Below are positions 8,699 to 16,480 of a stretch of DNA of 64,000 nt, piece by piece. The position numbers and the translations under genes are program-made. Position 1 is the first letter of the stretch. Every line of letters starts with the position of its first letter. The stretch is from an uncultured Muribaculaceae bacterium (GTDB lineage: Bacteria; Bacteroidota; Bacteroidia; Bacteroidales; Muribaculaceae), in NCBI GenBank assembly GCA_934661195.1, contig CAKUJD010000006.1, positions 139,346-203,345 on the forward strand. Direction: 5' to 3'. The notes beneath the pieces are model-generated. The model was not told where the DNA came from. It ran no database searches and saw only the letters and a program-made list of their open reading frames with translations.

Positions 8699-9051
8699 CC
8701 TTTCTGAAAATATTGCTGGGCATAGTCGGCGGGGCGCACCACCTCGCCGTTCCACACCACTATGTCGAGGTCGATGGGCACTATGCCCCGCGCGCGGCAG
8801 TCGGCGTCGCGCCCGCACTGGCGCTCGTAGCTCTTGAACCGCGCGTTGAGGGCGGCCAGGCTGCAGGCGCACTCGCCGCTGGCCACCGCGTTCATGTAGT
8901 CGCCGCCGTGGCCGTTGAGGGCCGCCGTGGCATACACGCCCGACTGGCGGCAGCCGTCGAGTGTGGCCTGAAGCCACTTGAGGCACTGCGCCACCTGCGC
9001 GGCGCGGTCGGCGCTGTTGCTGCCTATGCTCACTGTAATGCTGTTGCTCAT
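8677..9051 (-). CDS. HPPK-like (FolK family) protein, short and possibly inactive
   Basis: A 124-residue protein related to 2-amino-4-hydroxy-6-hydroxymethyldihydropteridine diphosphokinase, which pyrophosphorylates the pterin in folate synthesis. It keeps the N-terminal SIGSN motif, a late GR-x-x-x-x-R segment and the metal-binding DLD (D94, D96). It is about 35 residues shorter than typical FolK, and the conserved Pro-Arg just before LDLD is replaced by Ile-Val, losing the Arg that contributes to catalysis in E. coli. It may have altered activity or be a paralogue beside a full folK elsewhere. It lies 7 bp after tex and overlaps the MBL gene by 22 bp. Confidence 0.72.
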   Translation of the reverse strand: MSNSITVSIGSNSADRAAQVAQCLKWLQATLDGCRQSGVYATAALNGHGGDYMNAVASGECACSLAALNARFKSYERQCGRDADCRARGIVPIDLDIVVWNGEVVRPADYAQQYFQKGWHQICG

Positions 9052-9058
9052 TCTTTTT

Positions 9059-11209
9059 TTATTGGTTGATGTCTTGCTTCACGCCTTTCATCGACAGGGC
9101 TATGCGCTTGCGCTCGAGGTCGACCGACTTCACCCGCACCCTCACCGGCTGGCTGATGCGCAGGTAGCGCTCGGGGTTGTGCACGCGCTTGTTGCTCATT
9201 TCGCTCACGTGCACAAGGCCGTTTTCGTGAATGCCTATGTCCACAAAGGCTCCGAATTGTGTTATGTTAGTCACTATGCCGTTAAGCTCCATGCCCTGGC
9301 GCAGGTCTTTGATGTCGCGCACGTCGTCGTCAAACTCCACCGCCTGCACCTTGTCGCGCGGGTCGCGTCCCGGCTTTTCAAGCTCTTTCATTATGTCGAG
9401 CAGGGTGGGTTCGCCCACCTCGCCGCCTACATAGCGGCTTATGTCTATCTTTTTGCGCATTTCCTTGTCGGCAATCAGCTGCTCCACGCTGCAGCCGCAG
9501 TCGCGCGCCATCTGCTCCACCAGGGCGTAGCGCTCGGGGTGCACCGCCGAGTTGTCGAGCGGGTTGGCGCTGCCAGGCACGCGCAGGAATCCAGCCGCCT
9601 GCGTAAATGTCTTGGCGCCCATCTTGGGCACCTTCAGCAGCTCGCGGCGCGAGGCGAAGGCTCCGTTGCGGGTGCGGTAGTCCACTATGCTTTGCGCCAA
9701 TGCGGGACCGAGGCCCGACACGTAGGTCAGCAGCTGGCGCGAGGCGGTGTTCACGTTCACGCCCACGCTGTTCACGCAGCTCTCCACGGTGAAGCTCAGG
9801 GTGTCTTTCAGCTTGCCCTGGTCCACGTCGTGCTGGTATTGGCCCACGCCTATCGACTTGGGGTCGATTTTCACCAGTTCGGCCAGCGGGTCGAGCAGGC
9901 GGCGGCCAATCGACACGGCGCCGCGCACCGTCACGTCCTGGTCGGGAAACTCGTCGCGGGCCGCCTGCGACGCCGAGTAGATCGACGCCCCGTTTTCGCT
10001 CACCACATACACTGCCACCTCGCGGCCCTCGTGCCTGATGCGCTTCAGGAATCGCTCGGTCTCGCGGCTGGCCGTGCCGTTGCCCAGGGCAATGGCGTCG
10101 ATCGAGTGCCGCTGCACCAGTTCCTTGACGGTGGCTGTGGCCCCCTCCACGTCGTAGTGCGGCGCGGTGGGGTATATCACCGTGTGCTCAAGCAAGTTGC
10201 CCTGCTCATCGAGGCACACCACCTTGCAGCCTGTGCGGAAGCCGGGGTCCACGGCCATGATGCGCTTGCGCCCCAGCGGCGGGGCAAACAGCAGCTGGCG
10301 CGCGTTTTGGGCAAACACCTCGATGGCCGACTCGTCGGCCCGGCCTTTCGACATGGCGGCAAACTCCGTCTCAATCGTGGGCCTGATCAGGCGCTTGTAG
10401 CTGTCGGCGGCGGCCTCCTCCACCAGGTGCGACGCCTGCCCCTGGCCTTTGACCACTATGCGGCAAATGTTGTCGGTGGCGCGGTCGTCGTCGATGCCTA
10501 TGCCCACCTTCAGGAAGCCCTCCTTCTCGCCGCGGCGCATGGCCAGCAGCTGGTGGCTCGACACGCGGCTCAGCGGCTGGCGGTAGTCGTAGTAGTTCTC
10601 GTAGTTGCGCCCTTCAATTTCCTTGCCTTTCACAAAGGTGGACGTGAGCACCGCGCTGTGGCGGAAGGCGCGGCGCACCGAGTTGCGCACGGCCGTGTTC
10701 TCGCTTATCCACTCGGCAATTATGTCTTTCGCCCCGGCTATGGCGTCGGCCACGGTGGGCACCGCCTCGCCGTCGGCAAACTGCACGGCTCGCGCCTCCA
10801 CATCGGCTGTGCGCTGCGCCATTATTATCTTGGCCAGAGGCTCGAGTCCGCGCTGCCGTGCGGCCTCGGCGCGCGTGCGCCGCTTGGGCTTGTAGGGCAG
10901 GTAGATGTCTTCGAGCGCGGTGGCGTCCCAGCAGTTCATTATGCGGGTCGACAGCTCGGGGGTGAGCCGCTCCTGAGCCTCGATGGTCTTCAGTATTGTG
11001 GCTTTGCGCTTCTGCAGGTCCTGGTAGTACTTAAGCCGCATGTCGATCGACTGAATCTCCAGCTCGTTCATTCCGCCAGTGGCTTCCTTGCGATATCGGC
11101 TGATGAACGGAATCGAGTTGTCGTCTTTTAGCAGGCTCACGGTGTTGTGCACCGGGTCGAGCGGCAGGTTAAGCTCCTGCGATATTAGCGTTGAAATCTT
11201 GTCGGCCAT
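9059..11209 (-). CDS. tex: Tex-family RNA-binding transcription accessory protein
   Basis: A 716-residue protein with the full Tex layout: an N-terminal helix-turn-helix/helical part, a YqgF/RNase-H-like domain (AVDPGFRTGCKVVCLD in the middle), tandem helix-hairpin-helix motifs (SGLGPALAQSIVDYR and LLKVPKMGAKTF), and a C-terminal S1 domain (GIVTNITQFGAFVDIGIHEN). Tex proteins bind nucleic acids and associate with RNA polymerase; the exact job is not well defined. Length is normal for Bacteroidota. The ATG is at 11207-11209. The metallophosphoesterase gene ends 63 bp upstream and the HPPK-like gene starts 7 bp downstream, so the three are probably co-transcribed. Confidence 0.95.
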   Translation of the reverse strand: MADKISTLISQELNLPLDPVHNTVSLLKDDNSIPFISRYRKEATGGMNELEIQSIDMRLKYYQDLQKRKATILKTIEAQERLTPELSTRIMNCWDATALEDIYLPYKPKRRTRAEAARQRGLEPLAKIIMAQRTADVEARAVQFADGEAVPTVADAIAGAKDIIAEWISENTAVRNSVRRAFRHSAVLTSTFVKGKEIEGRNYENYYDYRQPLSRVSSHQLLAMRRGEKEGFLKVGIGIDDDRATDNICRIVVKGQGQASHLVEEAAADSYKRLIRPTIETEFAAMSKGRADESAIEVFAQNARQLLFAPPLGRKRIMAVDPGFRTGCKVVCLDEQGNLLEHTVIYPTAPHYDVEGATATVKELVQRHSIDAIALGNGTASRETERFLKRIRHEGREVAVYVVSENGASIYSASQAARDEFPDQDVTVRGAVSIGRRLLDPLAELVKIDPKSIGVGQYQHDVDQGKLKDTLSFTVESCVNSVGVNVNTASRQLLTYVSGLGPALAQSIVDYRTRNGAFASRRELLKVPKMGAKTFTQAAGFLRVPGSANPLDNSAVHPERYALVEQMARDCGCSVEQLIADKEMRKKIDISRYVGGEVGEPTLLDIMKELEKPGRDPRDKVQAVEFDDDVRDIKDLRQGMELNGIVTNITQFGAFVDIGIHENGLVHVSEMSNKRVHNPERYLRISQPVRVRVKSVDLERKRIALSMKGVKQDINQ

Positions 11210-11272
11210 GATGATGTTCGTTTTTTTTAATTGGTTAAGGTGTTACCGTTATGTGATGTGGAAAAGAGTTGG

Positions 11273-12466
11273 CTAATGTTTCTTTTTGAGGGTTATGAGG
11301 GTGATTTCGGGCGTGGCGCCTATGCGCATGGGCATGGCCACCATGCCCAGCCCAATGTTGACGTACAGCGCCTGGCTGCCCTCGGCATACATGCCGCCCC
11401 ACTCGCGGTAGCGCAGCCGCGCGGGCGACAGGCGCCGGTGCCCTATGGTGAGCATTATCTGCATGGCGTGGGTGTGGCCCGACAGCGTCAGGTCCACAGG
11501 CGTCTTGCCGGCCACGTCGGCCCGCCACTCATAGGGATTGTGCTGCAGCAGCAGCTTGAAGCGGCCGTTGGACAGGTCGTTGTGGGTGGCAGCCAGGCTG
11601 CCGTAGGTGTGAAACGGCGGGTCGCCGTAGTTCTCGGCGCCAATCACGTCGATGCTGTCGCCGCGCAGGCCAATGGGACGGGTCACGTTGTTTAGCACCG
11701 TCCAGCCCATGCCGCGCTCCAGCTGCACCAGAGCCTTGCGGTCGGCCTCCTTCTGCGCCTGTGTGGGCCATGTGCGGTAGTCGTCATAGTCGTGGTTGCC
11801 AAGCACGGCCATCACCCCGTGGCGCGCCTTGAGGCGGCTCAGCACCTGCCTGAACGGCTCGGCCTCGCTCGTCTGGCGGCTCACCAGGTCGCCGGTGAAG
11901 CATATCAGGTCGGGCTTGAGCGCGTTCACCGAGTCGACAAACATGCTCACCGCCGTGGTGTCGGTGCCATACGTGCCCAGATGCAGGTCGCTGATCTGCA
12001 CCACGCGGTAGCCGTCGAAGCTGGCGGGCAGTTTGGCCGAGGCAAAGCCTACGCGCTCCACGCGCACGGTGTGCGGCGTCACCAGCGCGCCCCACCACAT
12101 GGCGCCGCACAGCGCCACGCCCGCAGCCACCGCCGCGGCGCGCACCGCGCCCCTTCCGCGCCGCCCAAGGCAGTGCAGGCGGCCCAGCTGCCACAGCAGC
12201 AGCGCCACCCACCGCGGCACGCACACCGAGAAGTAGGCCATCAGCATCCACATCACAGCCACCAGTGTGGGGTTGCCCACCCGGCGGTTGGGAATGCTGA
12301 TTGCCGTCACCACCAGCGCCAGCATAGCCACGCTAAGGGCGGCGTGCAGCCCGCACTTAAGCCCGCAGTGCCTGCCGCCACGGCGCCGCAGCCACCGCCA
12401 CAGGGCGGCGTCGATGCCGAGGTTGGCAATGATGATGGCTATTATGGGAATCCACTGTATGCGCAT
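11273..12466 (-). CDS. Membrane-anchored calcineurin-like metallophosphoesterase
   Basis: A 397-residue protein. The first about 160 residues contain four to five hydrophobic segments separated by Arg-rich loops, so the protein sits in the inner membrane. The rest is a calcineurin-type phosphoesterase with all the metal motifs in order: ISDLHLGTYG, FTGDLVS, LGNHDYDDY, a middle His (LLQHNPYEW) and GHTHAMQ. Bacteroidota homologues often act as UDP-2,3-diacylglucosamine hydrolase-like or nucleotide phosphatases, but the substrate here is not evident. It follows the acyltransferase gene by 9 bp and precedes tex, and lies in the same minus-strand operon. The location next to an acyltransferase would fit a lipid-related role; that is inference. 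Confidence 0.9.
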   Translation of the reverse strand: MRIQWIPIIAIIIANLGIDAALWRWLRRRGGRHCGLKCGLHAALSVAMLALVVTAISIPNRRVGNPTLVAVMWMLMAYFSVCVPRWVALLLWQLGRLHCLGRRGRGAVRAAAVAAGVALCGAMWWGALVTPHTVRVERVGFASAKLPASFDGYRVVQISDLHLGTYGTDTTAVSMFVDSVNALKPDLICFTGDLVSRQTSEAEPFRQVLSRLKARHGVMAVLGNHDYDDYRTWPTQAQKEADRKALVQLERGMGWTVLNNVTRPIGLRGDSIDVIGAENYGDPPFHTYGSLAATHNDLSNGRFKLLLQHNPYEWRADVAGKTPVDLTLSGHTHAMQIMLTIGHRRLSPARLRYREWGGMYAEGSQALYVNIGLGMVAMPMRIGATPEITLITLKKKH

Positions 12467-12475
12467 GTGCAGCCG

Positions 12476-13651
12476 CTACTTTTGCGCCTCAAGCTGGTTG
12501 GTGAGCGGGTTGGAATACATCTCAAGCATCTTCTTGAACATATAGTTGCGGTCAAGCTCGTTGAGCTGCATTCCGGCCTTGTCGATTTGCTTGTTGAGGT
12601 AGCCCACAAAGGCGTCGCGCTCGGCCTCGGTGTACTTGTCGGCAAACTCCTTGTCGTCAAACAGCAGGTCGCGGGCAATGTAGTTGGTCTTGAATATCTT
12701 GTAGTGGGTGTGGATGCTGTGGTCAATCAGATGGCACACGGCGCGCACCGTCAGCAGCTTGTCGAGGTCGGCCGGAATGTTGCTGAACTCGTCGTTGAGG
12801 CAGGGCGTGAAGGCATAGTGTATGTGGCCCTTGTAGCCCATGATGCCCGTCTGCATGCTCAGCAGGTCGTCGGCCGGCGACTTCTTGAAGTTGGGGTCCT
12901 TGCTCTTGAGCAGGAATTCCTTGGCCTTCAGATAGTCGTTGGGGTCATATTCATAGCTTATGGCCACGGGCGCCAGGTTCAGCTCCTTGATGCTCTCGAT
13001 GAACGACTTGTCGCGGTTGCCATACGACAGCATCTTCAGCAGGCTCTCCTGCGTGCGGTCGTTGCTGTCCTTGCAGCGGCCCTCGCGCTGCGCAATCCAC
13101 ACGGGGTTCTTCTTCTGCTTAATCACAAAGTGGATGTAGCCGCTCAGCTGTATGGCGGCGGCCAGAGTCTGCAGGCGGCCCAGGTTGCGCTTCACAATGA
13201 AGCACTTGTTGAGGCGCACCAGCTTGTTGATCCAGTCATATATCAGCAGATTGTTGCCAATGGCGATCTCGGCTGCCTCAAAGCCGTTCGACACCAGGTT
13301 GTAGCTCAGCAGAGCCGAGTCGAGCACAATGTCGCGGTGGTTGGTGATGAACACATTGGGCACATCCTTCTTCACATTTTCAAATCCGCTTATGGTGAGG
13401 CCCTTCGACGTCTTGGCCAGCACGCCCTCGATGAAAGGCTTCATGATTTTCACCTGCAAGTCGTGCTTCGAGTTGAGCGACTGCAGCACGCGCACCAGTT
13501 GCGAGTATTTGTATTCAGGCAGCACAAGGCTTATGATGTGCTGGAAAGCCGGCTCCTGCACCAGTATCGACATTTCGTTGTGGAAGTCCTTGTCCGAAAT
13601 CGGGCAAATGTCGAAATACTCAGCCGGAACAGTTATGTTTTTGTCCTCCAT
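12476..13651 (-). CDS. 1-acyl-glycerol-3-phosphate acyltransferase-like protein (PlsB/PlsC superfamily)
   Basis: A 391-residue cytosolic or membrane-peripheral acyltransferase. It has the glycerolipid acyltransferase motif NHRDIVLDSA (H-x4-D form, near residue 108) and a later REGRCKDSNDRT block that corresponds to the family's EGTRS-like motif. Such enzymes transfer an acyl chain to a glycerophosphate or a related acceptor in membrane lipid synthesis. Bacteroidales carry this unusually long form, but its acceptor is not evident from sequence. ATG at 13649-13651, with a promoter candidate about 40 bp upstream. It leads a five-gene minus-strand run ending at 7952. Confidence 0.85.
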   Translation of the reverse strand: MEDKNITVPAEYFDICPISDKDFHNEMSILVQEPAFQHIISLVLPEYKYSQLVRVLQSLNSKHDLQVKIMKPFIEGVLAKTSKGLTISGFENVKKDVPNVFITNHRDIVLDSALLSYNLVSNGFEAAEIAIGNNLLIYDWINKLVRLNKCFIVKRNLGRLQTLAAAIQLSGYIHFVIKQKKNPVWIAQREGRCKDSNDRTQESLLKMLSYGNRDKSFIESIKELNLAPVAISYEYDPNDYLKAKEFLLKSKDPNFKKSPADDLLSMQTGIMGYKGHIHYAFTPCLNDEFSNIPADLDKLLTVRAVCHLIDHSIHTHYKIFKTNYIARDLLFDDKEFADKYTEAERDAFVGYLNKQIDKAGMQLNELDRNYMFKKMLEMYSNPLTNQLEAQK

Positions 13652-13688
13652 AAGAATGTGTGGTTAAATAGAATTATTATTGTGTATC

Positions 13689-13721
13689 CAAAGTTATGCA
13701 AAAAAACTTGTCTCGCCCAAT
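13689..13721 (-). promoter_or_regulatory. Bacteroidota-type promoter for the acyltransferase-to-MBL operon
   Basis: Read on the minus strand, TAACTTTG (13689-13696) is a perfect -7 box and a TTG core lies 21 bp upstream (about 13718-13721), the usual -33 spacing. The predicted start lies about 30 bp before the acyltransferase ATG. Confidence 0.5.
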
Positions 13722-13844
13722 TTTTTCAGCAATAATAACCCCCGCGGCCGCCATTTGTCCCGCCAAAAACCGCAAAAATCACACACCTTACCACACCGCA
13801 ACACTATTTCACACCTCACGCTGTCTGGCTGCAGGGCGGGGAAG

Positions 13845-14966
13845 TTACTTGGCGTTTTGGGAGAAGTCTTCCCACTTGGCTATGAGCTGGGCCATGTCGG
13901 CGGGAATCTCGCTGTTGAAGTCCATCTGCTGGTGGGTGACGGGGTGCACAAAGCCCAGCGTCTTGGCGTGCAGGGCCTGGCGCGGGCATGTCTTGAAGCA
14001 GTTTTGCACAAACTGCATGTATTTGGCCGAGGTGTTGCCGCGCAGCACCTTGTCGCCGCCATAGCGGGCGTCGTTGAACAGCGGATGGCCTATGTGGCGC
14101 ATGTGCACGCGTATCTGGTGGGTGCGGCCTGTCTCCAGCACGCACTGCACCACGGCCACGTGGCGCAGGTTTTCGATGGTGTGGTAGTGCGTCACGGCGT
14201 GTTTGCCCTGGTCGCCGTCGGGAAACACAGCCATCTGCAGGCGGTCGCGCAGGCTGCGGCCTATGTTGCCCTCCACCGTGCCGTCGGGCTGCTTCATCTC
14301 GCCCCACACCACGGCCACGTATTGCCGCTTGGTGGTCTTGTTGAAAAATTGCAGGCCAAGCGACGTCTTGGCGCGTGGCGTCTTGGCCACCACCAGCAGT
14401 CCCGATGTGTCTTTGTCGATGCGGTGCACCAGGCCCATGCGCGGGTCGGTCACATCGTAGTCGGGGTCGTCCTTGAAGTGCCATGCCAGGGCGTTGACCA
14501 GCGTGCCGTCGTAGTTGCCGTGGCCGGGGTGCACCACCATGCCGGCGGGCTTGTTCACCACCAGCAGCTCGCTGTCTTCATACACTATGTCGAGCGGAAT
14601 GTCTTGGGCAATGATTTCGTTTTCATAGCGCGGGCGGTCCATCACTATGCTAATCACGTCGTCGGGGTGCACGCGGTAGTTCGACTTCACTGGCCGCCCG
14701 TTCACTCTGATGCACTGTGCCTCGGCGGCGTTTTGGATGCGGTTGCGCGAGGTGCCCTTGATGCGCTCGGCCAGATACTTGTCGATGCGCAGCAGCACCT
14801 GTCCCTTTTCCACCACATAGCGGTAGTGCTCCCAATAGTCGCGCCCGTTTTCGCTGAAGTCGGGGTCGCTGAAGTCGTTCTGTATTTCGCTGCCGGCCCC
14901 GTCGCAGGCCGTGCGGCCGTTGGGCGCGGTGGCCGCGTCCTCAATCATATCTTCGTCAAAAGCCAT
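13845..14966 (-). CDS. RluA/RluD-family rRNA pseudouridine synthase
   Basis: A 373-residue pseudouridine synthase. An N-terminal S4 RNA-binding domain (LLRIDKYLAERIKGTSRNRIQ, about residues 70-130) precedes the catalytic domain, whose active-site motif HRIDKDTSGLLVV has its Asp at about residue 184. The enzyme isomerises uridine in rRNA; RluD acts on helix 69 of 23S rRNA, and this protein's layout fits that subgroup. The first about 55 residues are an acidic extension of low complexity. The ATG at 14964-14966 is chosen because the frame upstream is Arg-rich and lacks domain similarity. The PASTA gene ends 58 bp upstream on the same strand, so the pair forms a likely operon. Confidence 0.92.
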   Translation of the reverse strand: MAFDEDMIEDAATAPNGRTACDGAGSEIQNDFSDPDFSENGRDYWEHYRYVVEKGQVLLRIDKYLAERIKGTSRNRIQNAAEAQCIRVNGRPVKSNYRVHPDDVISIVMDRPRYENEIIAQDIPLDIVYEDSELLVVNKPAGMVVHPGHGNYDGTLVNALAWHFKDDPDYDVTDPRMGLVHRIDKDTSGLLVVAKTPRAKTSLGLQFFNKTTKRQYVAVVWGEMKQPDGTVEGNIGRSLRDRLQMAVFPDGDQGKHAVTHYHTIENLRHVAVVQCVLETGRTHQIRVHMRHIGHPLFNDARYGGDKVLRGNTSAKYMQFVQNCFKTCPRQALHAKTLGFVHPVTHQQMDFNSEIPADMAQLIAKWEDFSQNAK

Positions 14967-15024
14967 ATTGTTTCTCTTGTTCTCCTTGTTTGATTTTAAA
15001 AAAACGCAGGTCTTGGCTGCGGCG

Positions 15025-15741
15025 TCACTCGTCGAGGTTGCCCGCCGGCTCGGGCGTGTCGCTGCTCTTGGCTTCCTGTACCTCAGCCTTGGCTCGGGCG
15101 CGCGCTTCCTGCATAGCCTTGCGCCGCTGAATTTCCTGCAGCGAGTCGAGCGTGGATGTGGGCAGCACCTGGGTGGGGTCGAGGTCTTCCTGGCCGTCGC
15201 CCACACTGAGGCGTATCATCGAGTTCACCGACACGCGCGTGCCGGCCTTCACTTGGCGTCCGTTCACCTTCACAGTCAGTATCAAGCCCTCGTAGGGCGA
15301 CGGCACTGTGTCGACGCCCACATTCTTGAATCCGAGCGACTTGAGCATCGACAGACCCTGGCGCACCGAAATCTCGGTGAGCACCGGCAAGGCCACGGCG
15401 CGCGGATAGAATGAGTTGATGTTGAGGTAGATGGTGCGAATGGCCTTCACATAGGAGTTGGGCTTGGGGTCTTGCGAGAGCACCGTGCCGGGCTTTATGC
15501 TCTCGTTGAATGTGGAGTCGCTTATCTCCCACTTGAAACCCTCGCTTTCAAGCACCTCCACTGCTTTGTCGAGCGGCAGGTTGCACACGTTGGGCACCTT
15601 CTTCTCCTGCCCGTGGGCGGTGAACACGTCGATTAGCATCAGTGCCGCATAGCATATGGCCACAAAGGCCACCGCTATGAGCAGTGCGTTGTAGGCAATG
15701 GGGTGATTGGCCTTGAATCCGCTGAAAAAGCTGTTGTTCAT
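15025..15741 (-). CDS. PASTA domain membrane protein
   Basis: A 238-residue protein with a short cytoplasmic N-terminus, one membrane span (about residues 17-38), two PASTA domains outside (about 46-110 and 112-183) and a charged, Ala/Arg-rich C-terminal helix. PASTA modules bind muropeptide-like ligands in Ser/Thr kinases and penicillin-binding proteins; here they stand alone without a kinase or transpeptidase. In Bacteroidota this gene commonly sits next to an RluD-type synthase, as here. It may sense or bind the cell wall, but that is inference. The promoter at 15783-15814 is one of the clearest in the window. Confidence 0.88.
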   Translation of the reverse strand: MNNSFFSGFKANHPIAYNALLIAVAFVAICYAALMLIDVFTAHGQEKKVPNVCNLPLDKAVEVLESEGFKWEISDSTFNESIKPGTVLSQDPKPNSYVKAIRTIYLNINSFYPRAVALPVLTEISVRQGLSMLKSLGFKNVGVDTVPSPYEGLILTVKVNGRQVKAGTRVSVNSMIRLSVGDGQEDLDPTQVLPTSTLDSLQEIQRRKAMQEARARAKAEVQEAKSSDTPEPAGNLDE

Positions 15742-15782
15742 ATATTAATGTTGTGAGTGTGTAACGTTTTTGACTTTTGTTG

Positions 15783-15814
15783 CAAAGTTAGCATTTTGCC
15801 CCCAATTGCCCAAA
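15783..15814 (-). promoter_or_regulatory. Bacteroidota-type promoter for the PASTA-rluD operon
   Basis: On the minus strand TTTG (15811-15814), a 20-bp spacer and TAACTTTG (15783-15790) match the -33/-7 consensus exactly. The start would fall about 35 bp before the PASTA ATG at 15741. Confidence 0.7.
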
Positions 15815-15957
15815 CGACCGGCGCAAAACGTGCATTTGCTTGCCATAAAAATGTAAACTAATTTTAAAAGCAGTTCGTTTATTGCTGGTAGTATGAAATA
15901 AAAGTTAAATATGGGTGATTTTCCATCGGTTTTATATGTTGCATAACATATTTGTAT

Positions 15958-16119
15958 TACTTTTGCATCGGTTTTTCATGGTATTAGTTTTTAAGGTTAT
16001 GAAATTCACGGGCGTCGGGATGACGGCTATGAAAATCATTGTTTAAGGTTTATGTTAATGGTATTAGAAGGTTAATTAGTTAAGCAATCCTGGACGCTGA
16101 GTCTGGGATTTACTTTTTT
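15958..16119 (+). ncRNA. Candidate small RNA with own promoter and terminator
   Basis: A -7 box TACTTTTG (15958-15965) predicts a start near 15972. A perfect stem AATCCTGGAC / GTCTGGGATT (16086-16095 and 16101-16110, one G-U pair, loop GCTGA) followed by ACTTTTTT ends the unit at about 16119, giving an RNA of about 145 nt. No ORF with a sensible start fits. Inside are two copies of ATGGTATTAG (15978-15987 and 16058-16067), two of TTTAAGGTT (15990-15998 and 16042-16050) and two TATGAAA boxes flanking a small GTC-GGGAT-GAC hairpin. The -33 region is weak. The base composition is far more AT-rich than the flanking genes. I do not recognise a named family. Confidence 0.55.
16086..16119 (+). terminator. 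Rho-independent terminator of the candidate small RNA
   Basis: A 10-bp stem (AATCCTGGAC with GTCTGGGATT) with a five-base loop, followed by a T-rich tail at 16111-16119. Confidence 0.7.
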
Positions 16120-16189
16120 ATGCACTTGGCCATGTGCCGCAGGGTGCAATATCGCGGGAAAAAAGGCACGGTTTTCGATATAATTTTAT

Positions 16190-16197
16190 TAAATTTG
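16190..16197 (+). promoter_or_regulatory. Candidate -7 box before the small membrane protein and dxs
   Basis: TAAATTTG matches TAnnTTTG; no good -33 TTTG is found 19-21 bp upstream. It lies 80 bp before the ATG at 16277. Confidence 0.4.
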
Positions 16198-16276
16198 CAA
16201 ATTGCATGATTGCTGGCTGCGGGCTTTGACGCCTGCGCCGCAACCGGCAGGTTATTTTATTATTTCAATAGCAAAA

Positions 16277-16453
16277 ATGGATTCAGGCAAATCGATAAGG
16301 TTCATATTCATTCTGGCCCTGTGGCTGTGCTTGTGCTACCTGCTTGTGACGCGGGCCAGGCAAATCGACTTCATGGTGATTTTCTCGATTGTGGCCTCGG
16401 GCATAATCGTGTTTGTGCCGCTCTACAAGCGCTATTATAAGAATAAGGAGTAA
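16277..16453 (+). CDS. Small two-span membrane protein, hypothetical
   Basis: A 58-residue protein starting MDSGKSIRF, with two hydrophobic segments (about 8-24 and 31-48) joined by the short polar linker TRARQIDF and a basic tail YKRYYKNKE. The start at 16277 is preceded by AGCAAAA and fits better than upstream in-frame ATGs, which would prepend a Cys/Pro-rich stretch ahead of the first span. It lies 27 bp before dxs on the same strand and downstream of a -7 box, so it is likely co-transcribed. Family not recognised. The two-span shape suggests an inner-membrane protein; no function is claimed. Confidence 0.55.
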   Translation: MDSGKSIRFIFILALWLCLCYLLVTRARQIDFMVIFSIVASGIIVFVPLYKRYYKNKE

Positions 16454-16480
16454 CAAGACGATAATAGAGAGATAGGAGCT

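Noticed and set aside
8978..11131. A 717-codon open frame on the plus strand
   Set aside because: It lies entirely opposite tex, is His/Ala/Val-rich without domain similarity, and is an effect of GC-rich codon use on the other strand.
11792..13735. A 647-codon plus-strand frame
   Set aside because: Antisense to the phosphoesterase and acyltransferase genes, both with clear catalytic motifs; composition is shadow-like.
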